A stretch of 64,000 nt of DNA from Mucor racemosus (lineage: Eukaryota > Mucoromycota > Mucoromycetes > Mucorales > Mucoraceae). The notes under the pieces were generated by a model. It searched no databases, was not told the origin of the DNA, and was given only the letters and a program-made list of their open reading frames with translations. Position numbers and translations under genes: made by a program. Location of the stretch: assembly GCA_027405735.1 (NCBI GenBank), contig JAPEHQ010000007.1, forward strand, positions 2,567,001 through 2,631,000, read 5' to 3'. Of this stretch, positions 35,308 through 46,000 are shown one piece after another (the stretch's first letter is position 1; every line of letters starts with the position of its first letter).

Positions 35308-36324
35308 TGTCGTATATTTTCAGGATTGATAAATATTACTTAAAAAAGAATACAATTATAAAAGAATGAGTAATTAATCAGTTCTTCGACTGTATAATAA
35401 AAACAAGATATCGTTTATTTAGATATAAAAGTATGGCCTTTTATATTGATTTGACATTGAGATCCTGAGATGTAATTTAAGGCACTATTGAACCATTGGA
35501 TCTATTTGATAGTAATCTATGTGCAGTAAAATATGGGTGTAAAAAGCGATAAAGAATACTGTTAAAATCCTTCTTTATTAAAATATGGATAATGTGCAAT
35601 AAAATGGTTATTCTACGTCTCTATTTATATTATTTGGTAATTATTTACTATCTTGCAATTGCATTGCAATTGTCAACGATTCCATTAATTTTGAGTATGA
35701 ATGTTGGGTTGTTTGGTTATTGATTTGGTGGATCAAGAACGGTGTTTTAAATATAGTTTGTCAATCATGCTTTCAGAACAGCCCTTACTTGTTCTACTTG
35801 ATAAGCATGTACTTTTTGTATCTTTTATTTAGGATATCCCGCATTACTTTAGTATTTTAGCATCTCTTATTTGAATATTATACCCTTGCTATCTTTATGC
35901 AATTGTCTATTTACTATATAGTCTTATCTTTGATAGCATGGTTTCAAATGAGATGACATTTAATTTAGGTATTTTATGATGGGAATCTAACTTAGTTCAC
36001 TTCACTATGGATTGAAATGGATCAATCATAATTTAACCGTTCTTGCAGAGCTTGTGAGTTGCCTTGTTTCAATGCTGCGCTAAATATGCTTGGATGTTGA
36101 TTTGATAGCTACTTGATTGGTTAACTGCTGGGATGAAATAATGTGGTGTCATAATTGAGGTCAAAGCGTTCTTGGTAATTACTGGATTAACCTTGGTACG
36201 CTAGGAGTTTCTTATATCCGATATCAAGACTTGCACTTCAATACATGTCGTAGTCAATAGATTGTAAGATGTATTGATACTGTAGAAGGTGATAACGTAT
36301 GATACTAGTAGGTGGAATACAACA
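35308..36324 (+). repeat. Solo LTR, family U, with LTR X2 nested inside
   Basis: Starts TGTCGTATATTTTCAGG and ends GGTGGAATACAACA, flanked by perfect GTAAT duplications (35303-35307 and 36325-36329). The undisrupted host site is seen at 3150-3160 (GCGCTGTAATGCT). Without the nested LTR it is 529 bp. It contains a TATA-like GATATAAAAGTATGG. Other U copies at 36546-37264, 50526-51057 and, inverted, before 6325 always adjoin block V. Confidence 0.8.
35522..36004 (+). repeat. Solo LTR, family X, copy 2
   Basis: A 483-bp LTR from TGCAGTAAAATATGGG to GTTCACTTCA with perfect CTATG duplications (35517-35521 and 36005-36009). The undisrupted U sequence is visible at 50735-50745. It lacks the MITE that X1 carries. 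It is inserted in an LTR of another family, so it is younger than that LTR. Confidence 0.85.
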
Positions 36325-36545
36325 GTAATGCTGCTTCTATATTAGCTGAAATGTGCAATTTAGCAAGGTTTTAATTGCGCTAAATAATGTAAAGCATTGA
36401 AAATCCTTTTCTACGTGTGTTGTTTCTCTCTTTTTGTTTTTATATTATTCCAAGGATATATTCACCATTTGATAAGGCATATCAGACTATCAAGCTCGTA
36501 TTCTTTTCTTTTATCTGAATACGCATGCTAACATAAGGGACTAAC

Positions 36546-37304
36546 TGTCGTATGTTTTCAGGTTTGATAAATAATACTTAATAATAAAGGATGCAATTAA
36601 AAAGAGTGATTAATGAATGAATCAGTTCTTCAACTGTATATAGGTATAAAACACGAGCCGAGCCTTGGACGAGCTTGACCAAAGCTCGCTACAACGAGCC
36701 GAGATTTTGACTTCTTTTGAAAAAGTTCAAATTTAAATAATAATTAGTAAATGATATAACATTACTACTTTAGATAATTGTCAATTGGCATTCTTAAGTT
36801 TGCTTTACTTTAGATATTTGTCACTGGAAAGGTAAAATAAAGCTCGCATTGAGATGATGAGTTTTAGTCATTGCATAAAAAAGCTCGTGAGCTCGTGTGG
36901 GGTAAACGAGCTCTAGTCACGAGCCTTGAGAAAAGCTCGGCTGCATAAAAAAATCTCGGCTCGTTTAAGATCACTAACTGTATAATAAAAACAAGGTATC
37001 GTTTATTTAGATATAAAAGTATGGCCTTTTATATTGATGTGACATTGAGACCCTGAGATGTAATTTAAGGCACTATTGAATCATTAAATCTGTTTGATAG
37101 TAATCTATGAATTGAAATGGATCAATCATAATTTAACCGTTCTTGCAGAGCTTGTGAGTTGCCTTGAATTGTTTCAATGCTGCGCTAAATGTGCTTGGAT
37201 GTTGATTTGATAGCTACTTGATTGGTTAACCACTGGGATAGAATATTATGGCGACAGTACAACATAGTATATATATGCTTCATATTTTTGCCAATGCTCA
37301 CTCT
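36546..37304 (+). repeat. Block U, second copy, shortened
   Basis: Starts TGTCGTATGTTTTCAGG and ends near ACAACA at 37264, followed by the U-V linker. It is only about 375 bp after removal of the nested MITE, so it lost about 150 bp internally relative to the U copy at 35308. No target duplication is visible. Confidence 0.55.
36641..36976. mobile_element. hAT-type MITE (336 bp)
   Basis: Flanked by a perfect 8-bp duplication ACTGTATA (36633-36640 and 36977-36984); the other U copies show the empty site. Ends are TAGGTATAAAACACGAGCC and, reverse complemented, TAGTGATCTTAAACGAGCC. An 8-bp duplication and TAG ends fit the hAT superfamily. The interior has repeated GAGCCGAG/CTCGGCTCG and GAGCTCGTG motifs that would fold into a hairpin. 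No ORF. Confidence 0.75.
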
Positions 37305-37712
37305 TGTTATCTCAAAAGATACTAGTATAAGAATACTCTGCTAAAAGATACATTTTATTAATTCATTGATGCTTCATATTATTTATATGTTTTCTAGATG
37401 GTTATATGATTATTAATATTATTATTTATTAACTAATTGCCGGGTATTGAGATAACTGATATGATTTGTTCCCAAATCATATACAATGGAATTTGTGGAA
37501 TTAGGAATATGTGATTGTATCATTAGGATAAGATGTAGGATTGCCTATACTTCATAATAGTTGCCAAGTGTTCCTGAGTGTTGTTCCTGATATTCGCTGT
37601 TAATGCTAGTGGTTATATATGACATTTAGTATGAGTTACTAAATGTCATGTCGTGTTGGCTTTTAATAGTTGTTCCTGGATTTCTACATCTGGGTAAAAT
37701 TCTGAAATATCA
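37305..37712 (-). repeat. Solo LTR, family T, copy 3
   Basis: Begins TGTTATCTC and ends GAAATATCA, flanked by ACTCT (37300-37304) and ATTCT (37713-37717), a 5-bp duplication with one change. The empty site is seen at 51085, where CACTCTTCCAAAA is continuous. Length 408 bp; no nested MITE. Confidence 0.75.
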
Positions 37713-38187
37713 ATTCTTCCAAAAAAAAAAAAGCCGAACAATCTCCGGAAGCGGCTGTCTAATGATATTTCCAAGCTTTAAATTTTTAGAAAAAATCACC
37801 GGACAGCCCGGACGTGGTTGTTTAAATATTCCAATCAGCTATAAGATGCAGGTATTGAAATTTCATACAAAAATTAAGATTCGACTGCATTGTTATTAAT
37901 TATTTAAAGGCTTATTTTAAGTAAAGTATAAATACACCCTACAACGTTATTAGCCTACTAATAACGAATTTAACTTGAAAAGTATAATAAGATGATACAA
38001 CCGGATTCAAAAAAAGTCCATAAAATCACAAATTTAAAGGATTTATATATAAAAGCACTACGGTCGACCTGTGCTGCGCAAGATGATTTTGTTGTGCCCA
38101 GTTGGGTTGCACACTATAGCCTGATGAGTTGTTGCGCCCACTGAATAATGGATAAAAAGATAACAAGATGCACATGGGCACAACAAT
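37713..38187 (+). repeat. Blocks V and W (truncated)
   Basis: Matches 51088-51560. Block W is cut at about 38187, right after GCACATGGGCACAACAA, where sequence leading to the piggyBac-like gene begins. Only the first third of the TGTGC motif cluster remains. Confidence 0.6.
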
Positions 38188-39261
38188 AAATCAACGTTTT
38201 TGAATAGAAGGAAATTTGGTTTTTTGTTTGAAATTCTTTTCATTATTTACCATTTATTGAATTTTGCTTTTAAAGTTTCCCTAATTTATATTCAAAAATC
38301 TGAAAGTCATGCCTCCCGCTAACAGTAAACTCGCTATTAAGCGTACTTGTATCAATAAGCAAAGGTTTCATCAACAATGTAGAGGCTGAAAACATCGTAC
38401 ACGATAAGTACGATTGGAATACACCCCTTTTGAGCTTCAAGGGAGTGACAACTGGCCGTTCAGAGGTCAACAACAGTGTTCTGTATGATGTTGTCTTGAA
38501 CGAGGTACCAGGTATCACATTGATTATTAAGCAAGGTTGTATCAAGTATCTTGGTCCTGTTGAAGTCCCTGTTTCCGAAAGGACAGTAGCTCCAGAGGTT
38601 GTTAACATACCCATCGCGAGCGAGAACCTTCTGGAGGACGCTATTCAGGAAGAAGAAGGAGAAGATGTTGAGATTGACTTGACTCCTGCTGAAGGTTGGA
38701 GTGCTGGAGAAGTTTTTGTTGATAACAGGATTTGTAATGTAAGTTATCAAAATGAGAAAGCAAAGCTGATGTTATCCAATGCAAAATATGCCACCCCCTT
38801 GGAATATTTCTCGTTTTTTTTACCATTGGCTCACTTTCATCGCATCATTGGTAACATCAACATTCATGCAAGAAATGTTAACAATTCTTGGTCTGATCTT
38901 ACTTTCAATGAGTATTTGATGTGGATTGCGCTCATCACTGTCATGACAGTACTCAAGCATTCAGACCGTAAGGCATATTGGAGACAAGGATCAAGTCATT
39001 TTATGATGAGCATCAACTTCTCAAGATATATGTTGTTGTTCAAACGATTTAATGATATTATGCGCATGCATTGTTTTGAAGTCCACTCTGCTGAAAAGCA
39101 ACAGCTTGATCCTTTGTATCAGATTCTTTCGACCATTGATGCATTCAAAAGCCACATGGCAGCTTGTTTAGAACCTGGTAAGTATTTGGTAATTGATGAG
39201 TCAATGAATCAATGGCTAGGTGTCGGGATGCCCAACTTGAAAAAGGTCTCAAGAAAGCCTC

Positions 39262-39812
39262 TGTTTAGGACATATACTATACTGGGTACATGTATTACTA
39301 GTAGAAGTGCTCAAAGGATTATTTAGACATTATTCTTAGCATAGAATGATGAGTATGAGGTGATAATGATGTATGCCAATTTTATTTCATTTAGTTATGT
39401 TACATTTAGTCTATGATGAAATGGTGTAGCCTGAGATCCTGAAGTGAGCCAATCATGAACTCGTTCCTGGAAATGGAATTCAACTATTCCATTTGTATCA
39501 ACATTCACGGTCTAAAGTAAATCAAGCATGAAGATCCTATATACTTATTAACTTGGTCGTATCCTACTAAACTTGCTATGGCCAACCTATTATATCATCA
39601 TGTTGTAATCAACTAGTTCTTCAAGTCAATGAAATCATCCTTTCATACACTCTGTATTGTAGACTCTATATCCACGCTTCCAAAACATATAAATACCCTG
39701 AATCCTGATGTCGTTTGAGATGGATTCATTATCTTTTTTACCTACAATATACTCAATAAATATATCTAGTTTTAGCTTTATTTTCTAGTTATTCATTGTG
39801 TATATTTAAACA
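39262..39812 (+). repeat. Solo LTR, family N (551 bp), inside the transposase
   Basis: Starts TGTTTAGGACATAT and ends TATATTTAAACA, with perfect 6-bp terminal inverted repeats TGTTTA/TAAACA. It is flanked by GCCTC on both sides (39257-39261 and 39813-39817). A TATA box (TATAAATA, 39688-39695) and AATAAATAT about 65 bp later fit the promoter and polyadenylation signals of an LTR. Apparent codons running into it from the transposase end soon at a stop. No other copy is in the window. Confidence 0.85.
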
Positions 39813-40345
39813 GCCTCATCCCATCGGTCAAGAATTCAAAACATTGGCTGACCACCACCACACTTTCTGCATTGTACGTATGGATACTGTAGGCAATCCT
39901 AAATCTAAGGAGTATGACAATGATGCTGGTATGCGTAAGTTGACAGCAACTGTCAAACACCTGGTGAAACCTTGGTTTGGTAGTGGTCGCACCGTGATTG
40001 CGGATTCTTGGTTTGGGTCACCAGAGATGACAACAATGTTATCTAATCTTGGATTATATTCCATCATGCAGGTAACAAAGCGTCGTTACTGGCACCGAGG
40101 CATGCCTACTACTGATATCGTAGAGCAAGTGGAAGAGGCTCATGGCAGTCATTACACAATGATAAAAAACGACCTTAGTAGTGTTAGAATTTTTGTATGT
40201 GCCTATCGTAATAAGAAGATTATGGCCTTTGTATTGTCGTGTGGTACTACAATTATGTCAGGTCAAAAAACATTTGTAGGCCGTGATGGTCAACAAGTAA
40301 CTATCAGACGACCTGCTGTAGTAAATGAGTATGAGATTCATAAGA

Positions 40346-40399
40346 GTGAGTAGATATTTTGCGTACATTAAAAGCATATACTAATGATCGCAATACTAG
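40346..40399 (+). other. Intron in the piggyBac-like gene
   Basis: 54 bp, donor GTGAGT, branch-like TACTAAT at 40379-40385, acceptor CTAG. Removal joins HK-S-FVDAANN in frame, restoring the expected conserved block. The stop codon that follows the donor in genomic DNA is inside the intron, so this gap is not damage. Confidence 0.8.
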
Positions 40400-40800
40400 G
40401 TTTCGTTGATGCTGCCAACAATCTTCGTGATAATATGACTTCTTACCACGATATCATTTTCACTGAAAGGTGGGAGATGCGTTTCTTCAGCTTCTTCTTG
40501 GGTATCTGTGAAGCTAATGCTTTTAGCTGTTTTCGAGTATTCGCAAAAGATGGGGAAATATCCCATAGTTCCTTTAAGGATACTTTGGTTTGGACCCCTC
40601 TTTCGCATTGTGAGGAGTTGGCTCGTGGCCCTGATGCCACTGAGTCAATTTCCAATGACCAAAGAGTACTTAGAAGTTGTGGAACGCATTCGTATGTCAC
40701 CATAAAAGGGGAGGATGATAAAAAACGCATGAGATTAGGATGTACCAGTTGCTATCGTTCTGGCTTATGTGGTACAAGAGTGGAAAAATTGTGTAGCTGA

Positions 40801-41171
40801 GACCCACATACACCTACATATATGTGTAAATCGTGCTATACTGCACATTTACAGGACGTTTGGGCTCGTCAACAACATATAAATAATTCTTTGTAACTGC
40901 AAGTATATTTCTATCAATTTTCTTAGATAAAATTGTCCTAACTTTTAAGAATACCAACTGTCTAAAAAGTCGGCCCAAATGGGCGTACTCAATTTTTGAA
41001 AAACAGCCTTCACAAGATGGACTGATTAATGGCTTATTTTTCACTTTTTTTGAAAAAAAAAAAGATCATAATAAAGAAACACTGTCTTCTCATGATGGCA
41101 GACTTAATCATTACTTGATATATAGTCTTTGTGGAGATTGGGCCGATCGGGGTAATCTCTACTTGTTAATA
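40801..41171. other. 3' flank of the piggyBac-like gene
   Basis: 370 bp with no match elsewhere in the window. A TTAA tetramer lies at 41166-41169, just before block B resumes, but no matching TTAA with inverted ends was found on the left side. Confidence 0.4.
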
Positions 41172-42737
41172 ATGTAGATTATAGACAATATAATTCAATA
41201 GGTTGTTGATGTAGTAGAGCAATACATTTAACAGCCAATATATTTACAATTATTATCATTTTTAAATATGTTTGTAGCTGTAATATTTACAGCAACAATG
41301 GTTCTGGCCAGACATAAACTTAAATAGCACTTACTGCTTAAATTTATATGCAAGCCAAATCTAAGACTATAAATGTTACTTTATTACACATAAAATTTAA
41401 ACAAATTAACCTACTTTAAACTTACTATTTTAATTTACAGTACAATTGTCAGCTCTAAAAAGATTTGTTGTTTTCAAGTATAGTTACGATCCGAACTATC
41501 ATTATTAGGCAAGACATTAGAATTGTTCTTTTTTTTTGTGTTTTTATATCATTTGAAATTTCATCACTTTTCTGGAACATTTCGTGGGTTTGTAGCCAGT
41601 TCTAGATTTTTATTGAGTAGGTTCAGTATAAATATTATTGCCTTCTTCGATTTGATCTGGTAATCATTAAGAAGAAATACGCCCAAAAATACAGCAATAA
41701 ATAATGATATTTGACCTTAGAATACGGTTAAATAAAAATATCAGTCTCTAATGTAACGACTGCTGCCTATATATATTAAAAACATTAGTCTCTTATGGTA
41801 GCATGCGTATTCAGATAAAAGAAAAGAATACCAGCTTGATAGTCTGATATGCCTTATCAAATGGTGAATATATCCTTGGAATAATATAAAAACAAAAAGA
41901 GAGAAACAACACACGTAGAAAAGGATTTTCAAGGCTTTACATTATTTAGCGCAATTAAAACCTTGCTAAATTGCACATTTCAGCTAATATAGAAGCAGCA
42001 TTACAGCGCATCAACCCATAAACTAAGCATAATAATAGGCAATATCTGTTATCATAGAAACATGCATTTTCCACCAGAAAAACCAGCTGTCATATCGTAG
42101 ATTCATCAAAAAATTGCAAAAGCGAGCCCGCAGAGCAACACCGTAATTGAGTATAGCAAAATTGAACGGCTAAGTCTCTTATACTATGGTATATATCTAA
42201 GTTTTAAATAAAAAAGTGTCTTTTTTTTTTACTTTTCGTATATTTAACCATATACGGTCTGAAAATTCAGTTTTTGTAGCGGACATTTTCGGGGCTCATT
42301 TTATCCTTACCAACACTCATGATTTATATCAAGAAACAGAAAAATCAAATTTTGATACCAAAATCAACGTTTAAATATATTACATTGTGAGAGAAAATTG
42401 TAGCTATAAGTAATACACATTTTATAAAAGCTTAATATTAAATGTTAAGTAATGAAACTTTGTACTTTTGCCCCAAAAACGAAATTTTGATTAAAGGATT
42501 TTCATGTAATATTTTGCAATAAAAATGTTTGTTATTTTTTATTGAGCAAATAGAGCGCTAAATGTTTTTATATGTGTATATTTTTTGTTTCTATAATTGG
42601 TAGTAGAATTAACTCTAGATTTGCAAAATCAGAAAAAAAAAATTAAAAAATGTCAAAATTGATGATCTGGACAAGAATAATTTTTGAAATTAATATTCCG
42701 CGTATAAGCTTTGTGAGTCTTAAAAATAAGAGATTTT
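41172..42737 (+). repeat. Block B and right arm P-R (inverted), first part
   Basis: Block B (41172-41785) followed by the inverted arm. It continues after the gypsy insertion at 47912-48680. The GC-rich signature is at about 42118-42172. Sequence on both sides of the insertion matches the uninterrupted arm at 14850-14880. Confidence 0.65.
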
Positions 42738-42993
42738 TGTAGTGGCTCCAAGGCCTTCGGAAAGTGAACCAATCATTAATGCTAGATACACTGCTAGAAT
42801 CTACGAGAAGGTTGCTTGGTAAGCATGCGTAGCAAGACCAAGGCATAGACACCTTCTAGAAGTAATCTATTGGTACATGATTAACAACCATGTATCCGTA
42901 GTCAATTAACATAATAGTATAAATAGCGAGTAAATAATCAATCAATAAACAATTATTCTTTATTCTAAATAACATAATATCTCGGACATTACA
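42738..42993 (+). repeat. 5' LTR of the gypsy element
   Basis: 256 bp. TATA box TATAAATA at 42918-42925 and polyadenylation signal AATAAA at 42944-42949, in the normal order for LTR-driven transcription. It differs from the 3' LTR at one position (GATACAC here, GAGACAC there). Confidence 0.95.
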
Positions 42994-43010
42994 TTGGTGG
43001 AGAAGCTAAA

Positions 43011-46000
43011 ATGGCAAACAATACAAGTCAAAGTAAATACGCTCCCAAGGATCTCGCTGGTGAACAGGTTAACGAAAATGAGGAGAGAGGAATGGGTGAT
43101 TCCAATTTCCAAGATTTTTCAAGTGTCCGTGGTACAGCCATGTCAGATGTTGAGAACGCATCTCAGTATGATGGAGAATCCGTTCGTGAAATTTTCATGA
43201 CCGTCAAAGACAGGTACGAAAATCTGGTGAAGTATTGCACTGGTGGTCGTCAAGCTATCATTGATTCTATGCAAATCAAGCTGTCAAGAGCTCATATGGT
43301 TGCAATGTCTATGCAACACATCAATCCTCATGATCGTGGTATGCTTCAAGACTTGATACAGGAACAAGAAGCATCAGCTGAGGAAGATAGAGCTCAAGTG
43401 CAACACTTGGACAGTCAAGTTGAAGTTGAGAGAATGCAGATGCTCAACGACTTAACTGGTATGTTACACGCTGGACCTGGAGGAACTATGAACAGTTTGG
43501 TTCGCGAGTTCAACTGGCCGACACTAGGGGTCTGTCAAGATTTAGGTCTACCTATGGATTATCAGTATATGATAATGGGTACATATAATCCAAGTACCAT
43601 TATCAGGGACGCTACAGGTGGTATTACTGTGCAGGAAGGTCCTCAAGATACTGCGGAAACGATATTCTTGAAACAGAGAATAGCAATGTTAGAAGCTCAA
43701 ATGCAGAAGAGCAATCAGGCCAAGGTTACTACTAAACCGGAAGAGGCTATGAAGGGTCAAGTTAAGAAAATGGATCCTGTCTTTTTGGAAAGAAGACGAA
43801 GACACAAGTTTGAGACATTCTCAAAAGGTACTCCATACGAGGCACAACAATGGGTCAATAGATATGAAGTATTGGCAGATTACCTCGGGTTCACTAACAA
43901 GGAGAAGGCAGAAGAATTGGTTGCTGTCTTCGGTGGTGATACGTTGGATTGGTTCATCGGATTAGAACCATCCATCAAGAATGACTGGGAGGAAATAAAG
44001 AAAGCATTCTTACATATGCATGCTCAAGGAAGTGATCCAACATTGATTGCTTTTGATGAATTAAAATCGTATAAGCAAGGTGACAAGCTTATGAAGACGT
44101 TTGGTCCTGAAATTACTAGCTTGCTACAACGGGCTGGAATCTATCAACCTAGCATCCAGTTGGATTATCTCAAGGATAGGTTGAAACCAGAACTAGAACA
44201 AGCAGTAATTTTGAGAGGTGCTACGACTCTCACGGAAGGTATTAAGATCGCAACAGAGATTGAACGATCGTTGTCCAGAGCTAAAAAGACAACATACATG
44301 GGACCAGTACAACAGTATGATCAAGAGAATACTGTGGAAGAGCAGCAAAATTATCAACAAGAGTACAAGGGCAAGAGAAATAATGGTGGAAAACCAAGAT
44401 TCGGTGGTTATCGTCGTGATAACAAGAAGACTGAAGGCAAGGATAACAGGGAATGTTACAACTGCGGCAAGAGAGGCCATATCAAGAGAGACTGTTTTGC
44501 GAAAAAGGAACATAAGCAAAATCTGCAAGAACTGCAAGAAGCACAGGTGCAAGACGAGCAGCAAGACAGGGTACAAAAGAAAGACGAACTTTCGGATGAT
44601 GAAGACATCGATATCTTTGCGCATTTAATGCACAACAACAACCAAGAGGTAAATGAAGACCAAGAAGCAAGATACACGAAAGGTGGTGAGCGGTTCAAGA
44701 TAAAGGCTACTAGTATGGATGGCAAGAAGCAAGACGTGTTGGTGGACACTGGTTCAACAATCAGTACAGTTTCCAAGGCTACGGTGGCTAGGTTAGGATT
44801 ACAAGAATTTGCTTGCAAGCAGCAAATAATCCGATATGGTAATACCTCAACGCAGATTGCTGCCAGTAAAGCAATTTGGGAATTTAGGTTCAATCAAGGT
44901 GATACTAGTCGTGCATGTCTATTGGTAGTTCCAGACCAAAATGAGGAATTGATACTAGGTATGGATTGGCTGGAGAAGGAAGACATCTTGTTGCATCCAA
45001 AGGAAAAATCAGTGATCAAGAACAAGATCCAGGAGAACAATAATATGGAACTGGTCGTTCAAGAACTTCTTAACAAATTTCCAAATGTAACCAAGGACGA
45101 TGATGAGCAGAGTCTTACAACTGCTCCGTATGAACACTCAATCGATACTGGAAATGCGGCTCCAACGGTTACAAGGGACTTTAGAAGATCTCCTGCGGAA
45201 AATGAGGCTATTCAGAAGGAGGTGGAGATGATGCTTAAGAAAAAGGTCATTGTTCCGAGTAACAGTGATTGGTGTTCTCCCGTAGTTCTTATCAAGAAAT
45301 CAGATGGTTCTTTTCGATTTTGTGTCGATTATAGAAACTTAAACAAGGTAACGGTGAAGGACAAATTTCCACTTCCCTTGATCTCGGATTTGTTAGAGCA
45401 GTTTCAAGGATACTCGTGGTTTACAACCTGTGATTTAAAGTCGGGCTTTTGGCAACTGTCATTGAACAAAAACGATGGTTCTTCAAGGAAAACGGCCTTC
45501 CAGGCAGGTGGTTCGTTATACGAATGGGTTTCGATGCCTTACGGCTGCGTAAATGGCCCATCGTCATTTAGTAGGCTAATGTCAATTGTTCTTAAAGGCC
45601 TTCCCAGAACGGTATTTTTCTGTGATGACGCTTGTATATTTAGCCGTTCTTTGGAAGAACACAAACAGGATGTAGAACGAGTATTGGAACGCCTAAACAA
45701 GTTTAACTTACGTATCAATCCGAAGAAATGCCAATGGTTCAGTAAAGAAGTCAAGTTCTTAGGTTTTCTAGTCAGTGGTGAAGGTATTCGATCTAATCCG
45801 GAAAAGATCAAGGTGGTTCAAGACTGGAAGCCTCCAATCAACAAGAAAGGGCTACTACGATTTCTGGGTTTTGCAGTTTTCTATCATAAGTTTATTGACA
45901 GTCTATCAAGCAAGGCAAAACCTCTGTATGCTCTATTAAAGAAAGATGTTCCGTATAATTGGACGAAAGAGACTCAGCAAGCATTTGATCTGGTTAAGAA

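Larger units (their letters stand above)
38309..40800 (+). pseudogene. piggyBac-like transposase, broken by a solo LTR
   Basis: Cut-and-paste transposase of the DDE_Tnp_1_7 type. The first part (in frame from at least 38373 to 39261) contains NIVHDKYDW, DPLYQILSTIDAFKSH and the first catalytic Asp in KYLVIDESMNQWLG. The second (39818-40345) has the typical HPIGQEFKTLADHH and the second Asp in VIADSWFGS. The third (40400-40800), after a 54-bp GTGAGT..TAG intron with branch-like TACTAAT, has EYEIHKSFVDAANNLRD and a Cys-rich end (CTSCYRSGLC). The 551-bp LTR sits between parts 1 and 2. The fourth acidic position seen in active piggyBacs (VDxxD) is Asn here. The N-terminus is unclear: ATG 38309 would need a 40-bp intron to join. 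TTAA targets and terminal repeats were not found. Confidence 0.8.

Noticed and set aside
40346..40399. A second disabling break in the piggyBac-like gene
   Set aside because: It has GTGAGT, TACTAAT and CTAG in proper order, and removal restores a conserved motif, so it is an intron.
38188..41171. A TTAA-flanked, self-contained piggyBac element
   Set aside because: One TTAA is present near the right edge, but no matching TTAA or inverted terminal repeat was found at the left edge.
44193..44893. Minus-strand frames of 140-145 codons within gag-pol
   Set aside because: They lie opposite the intact polyprotein and have the Leu/Ser/Cys-rich composition of antisense frames.
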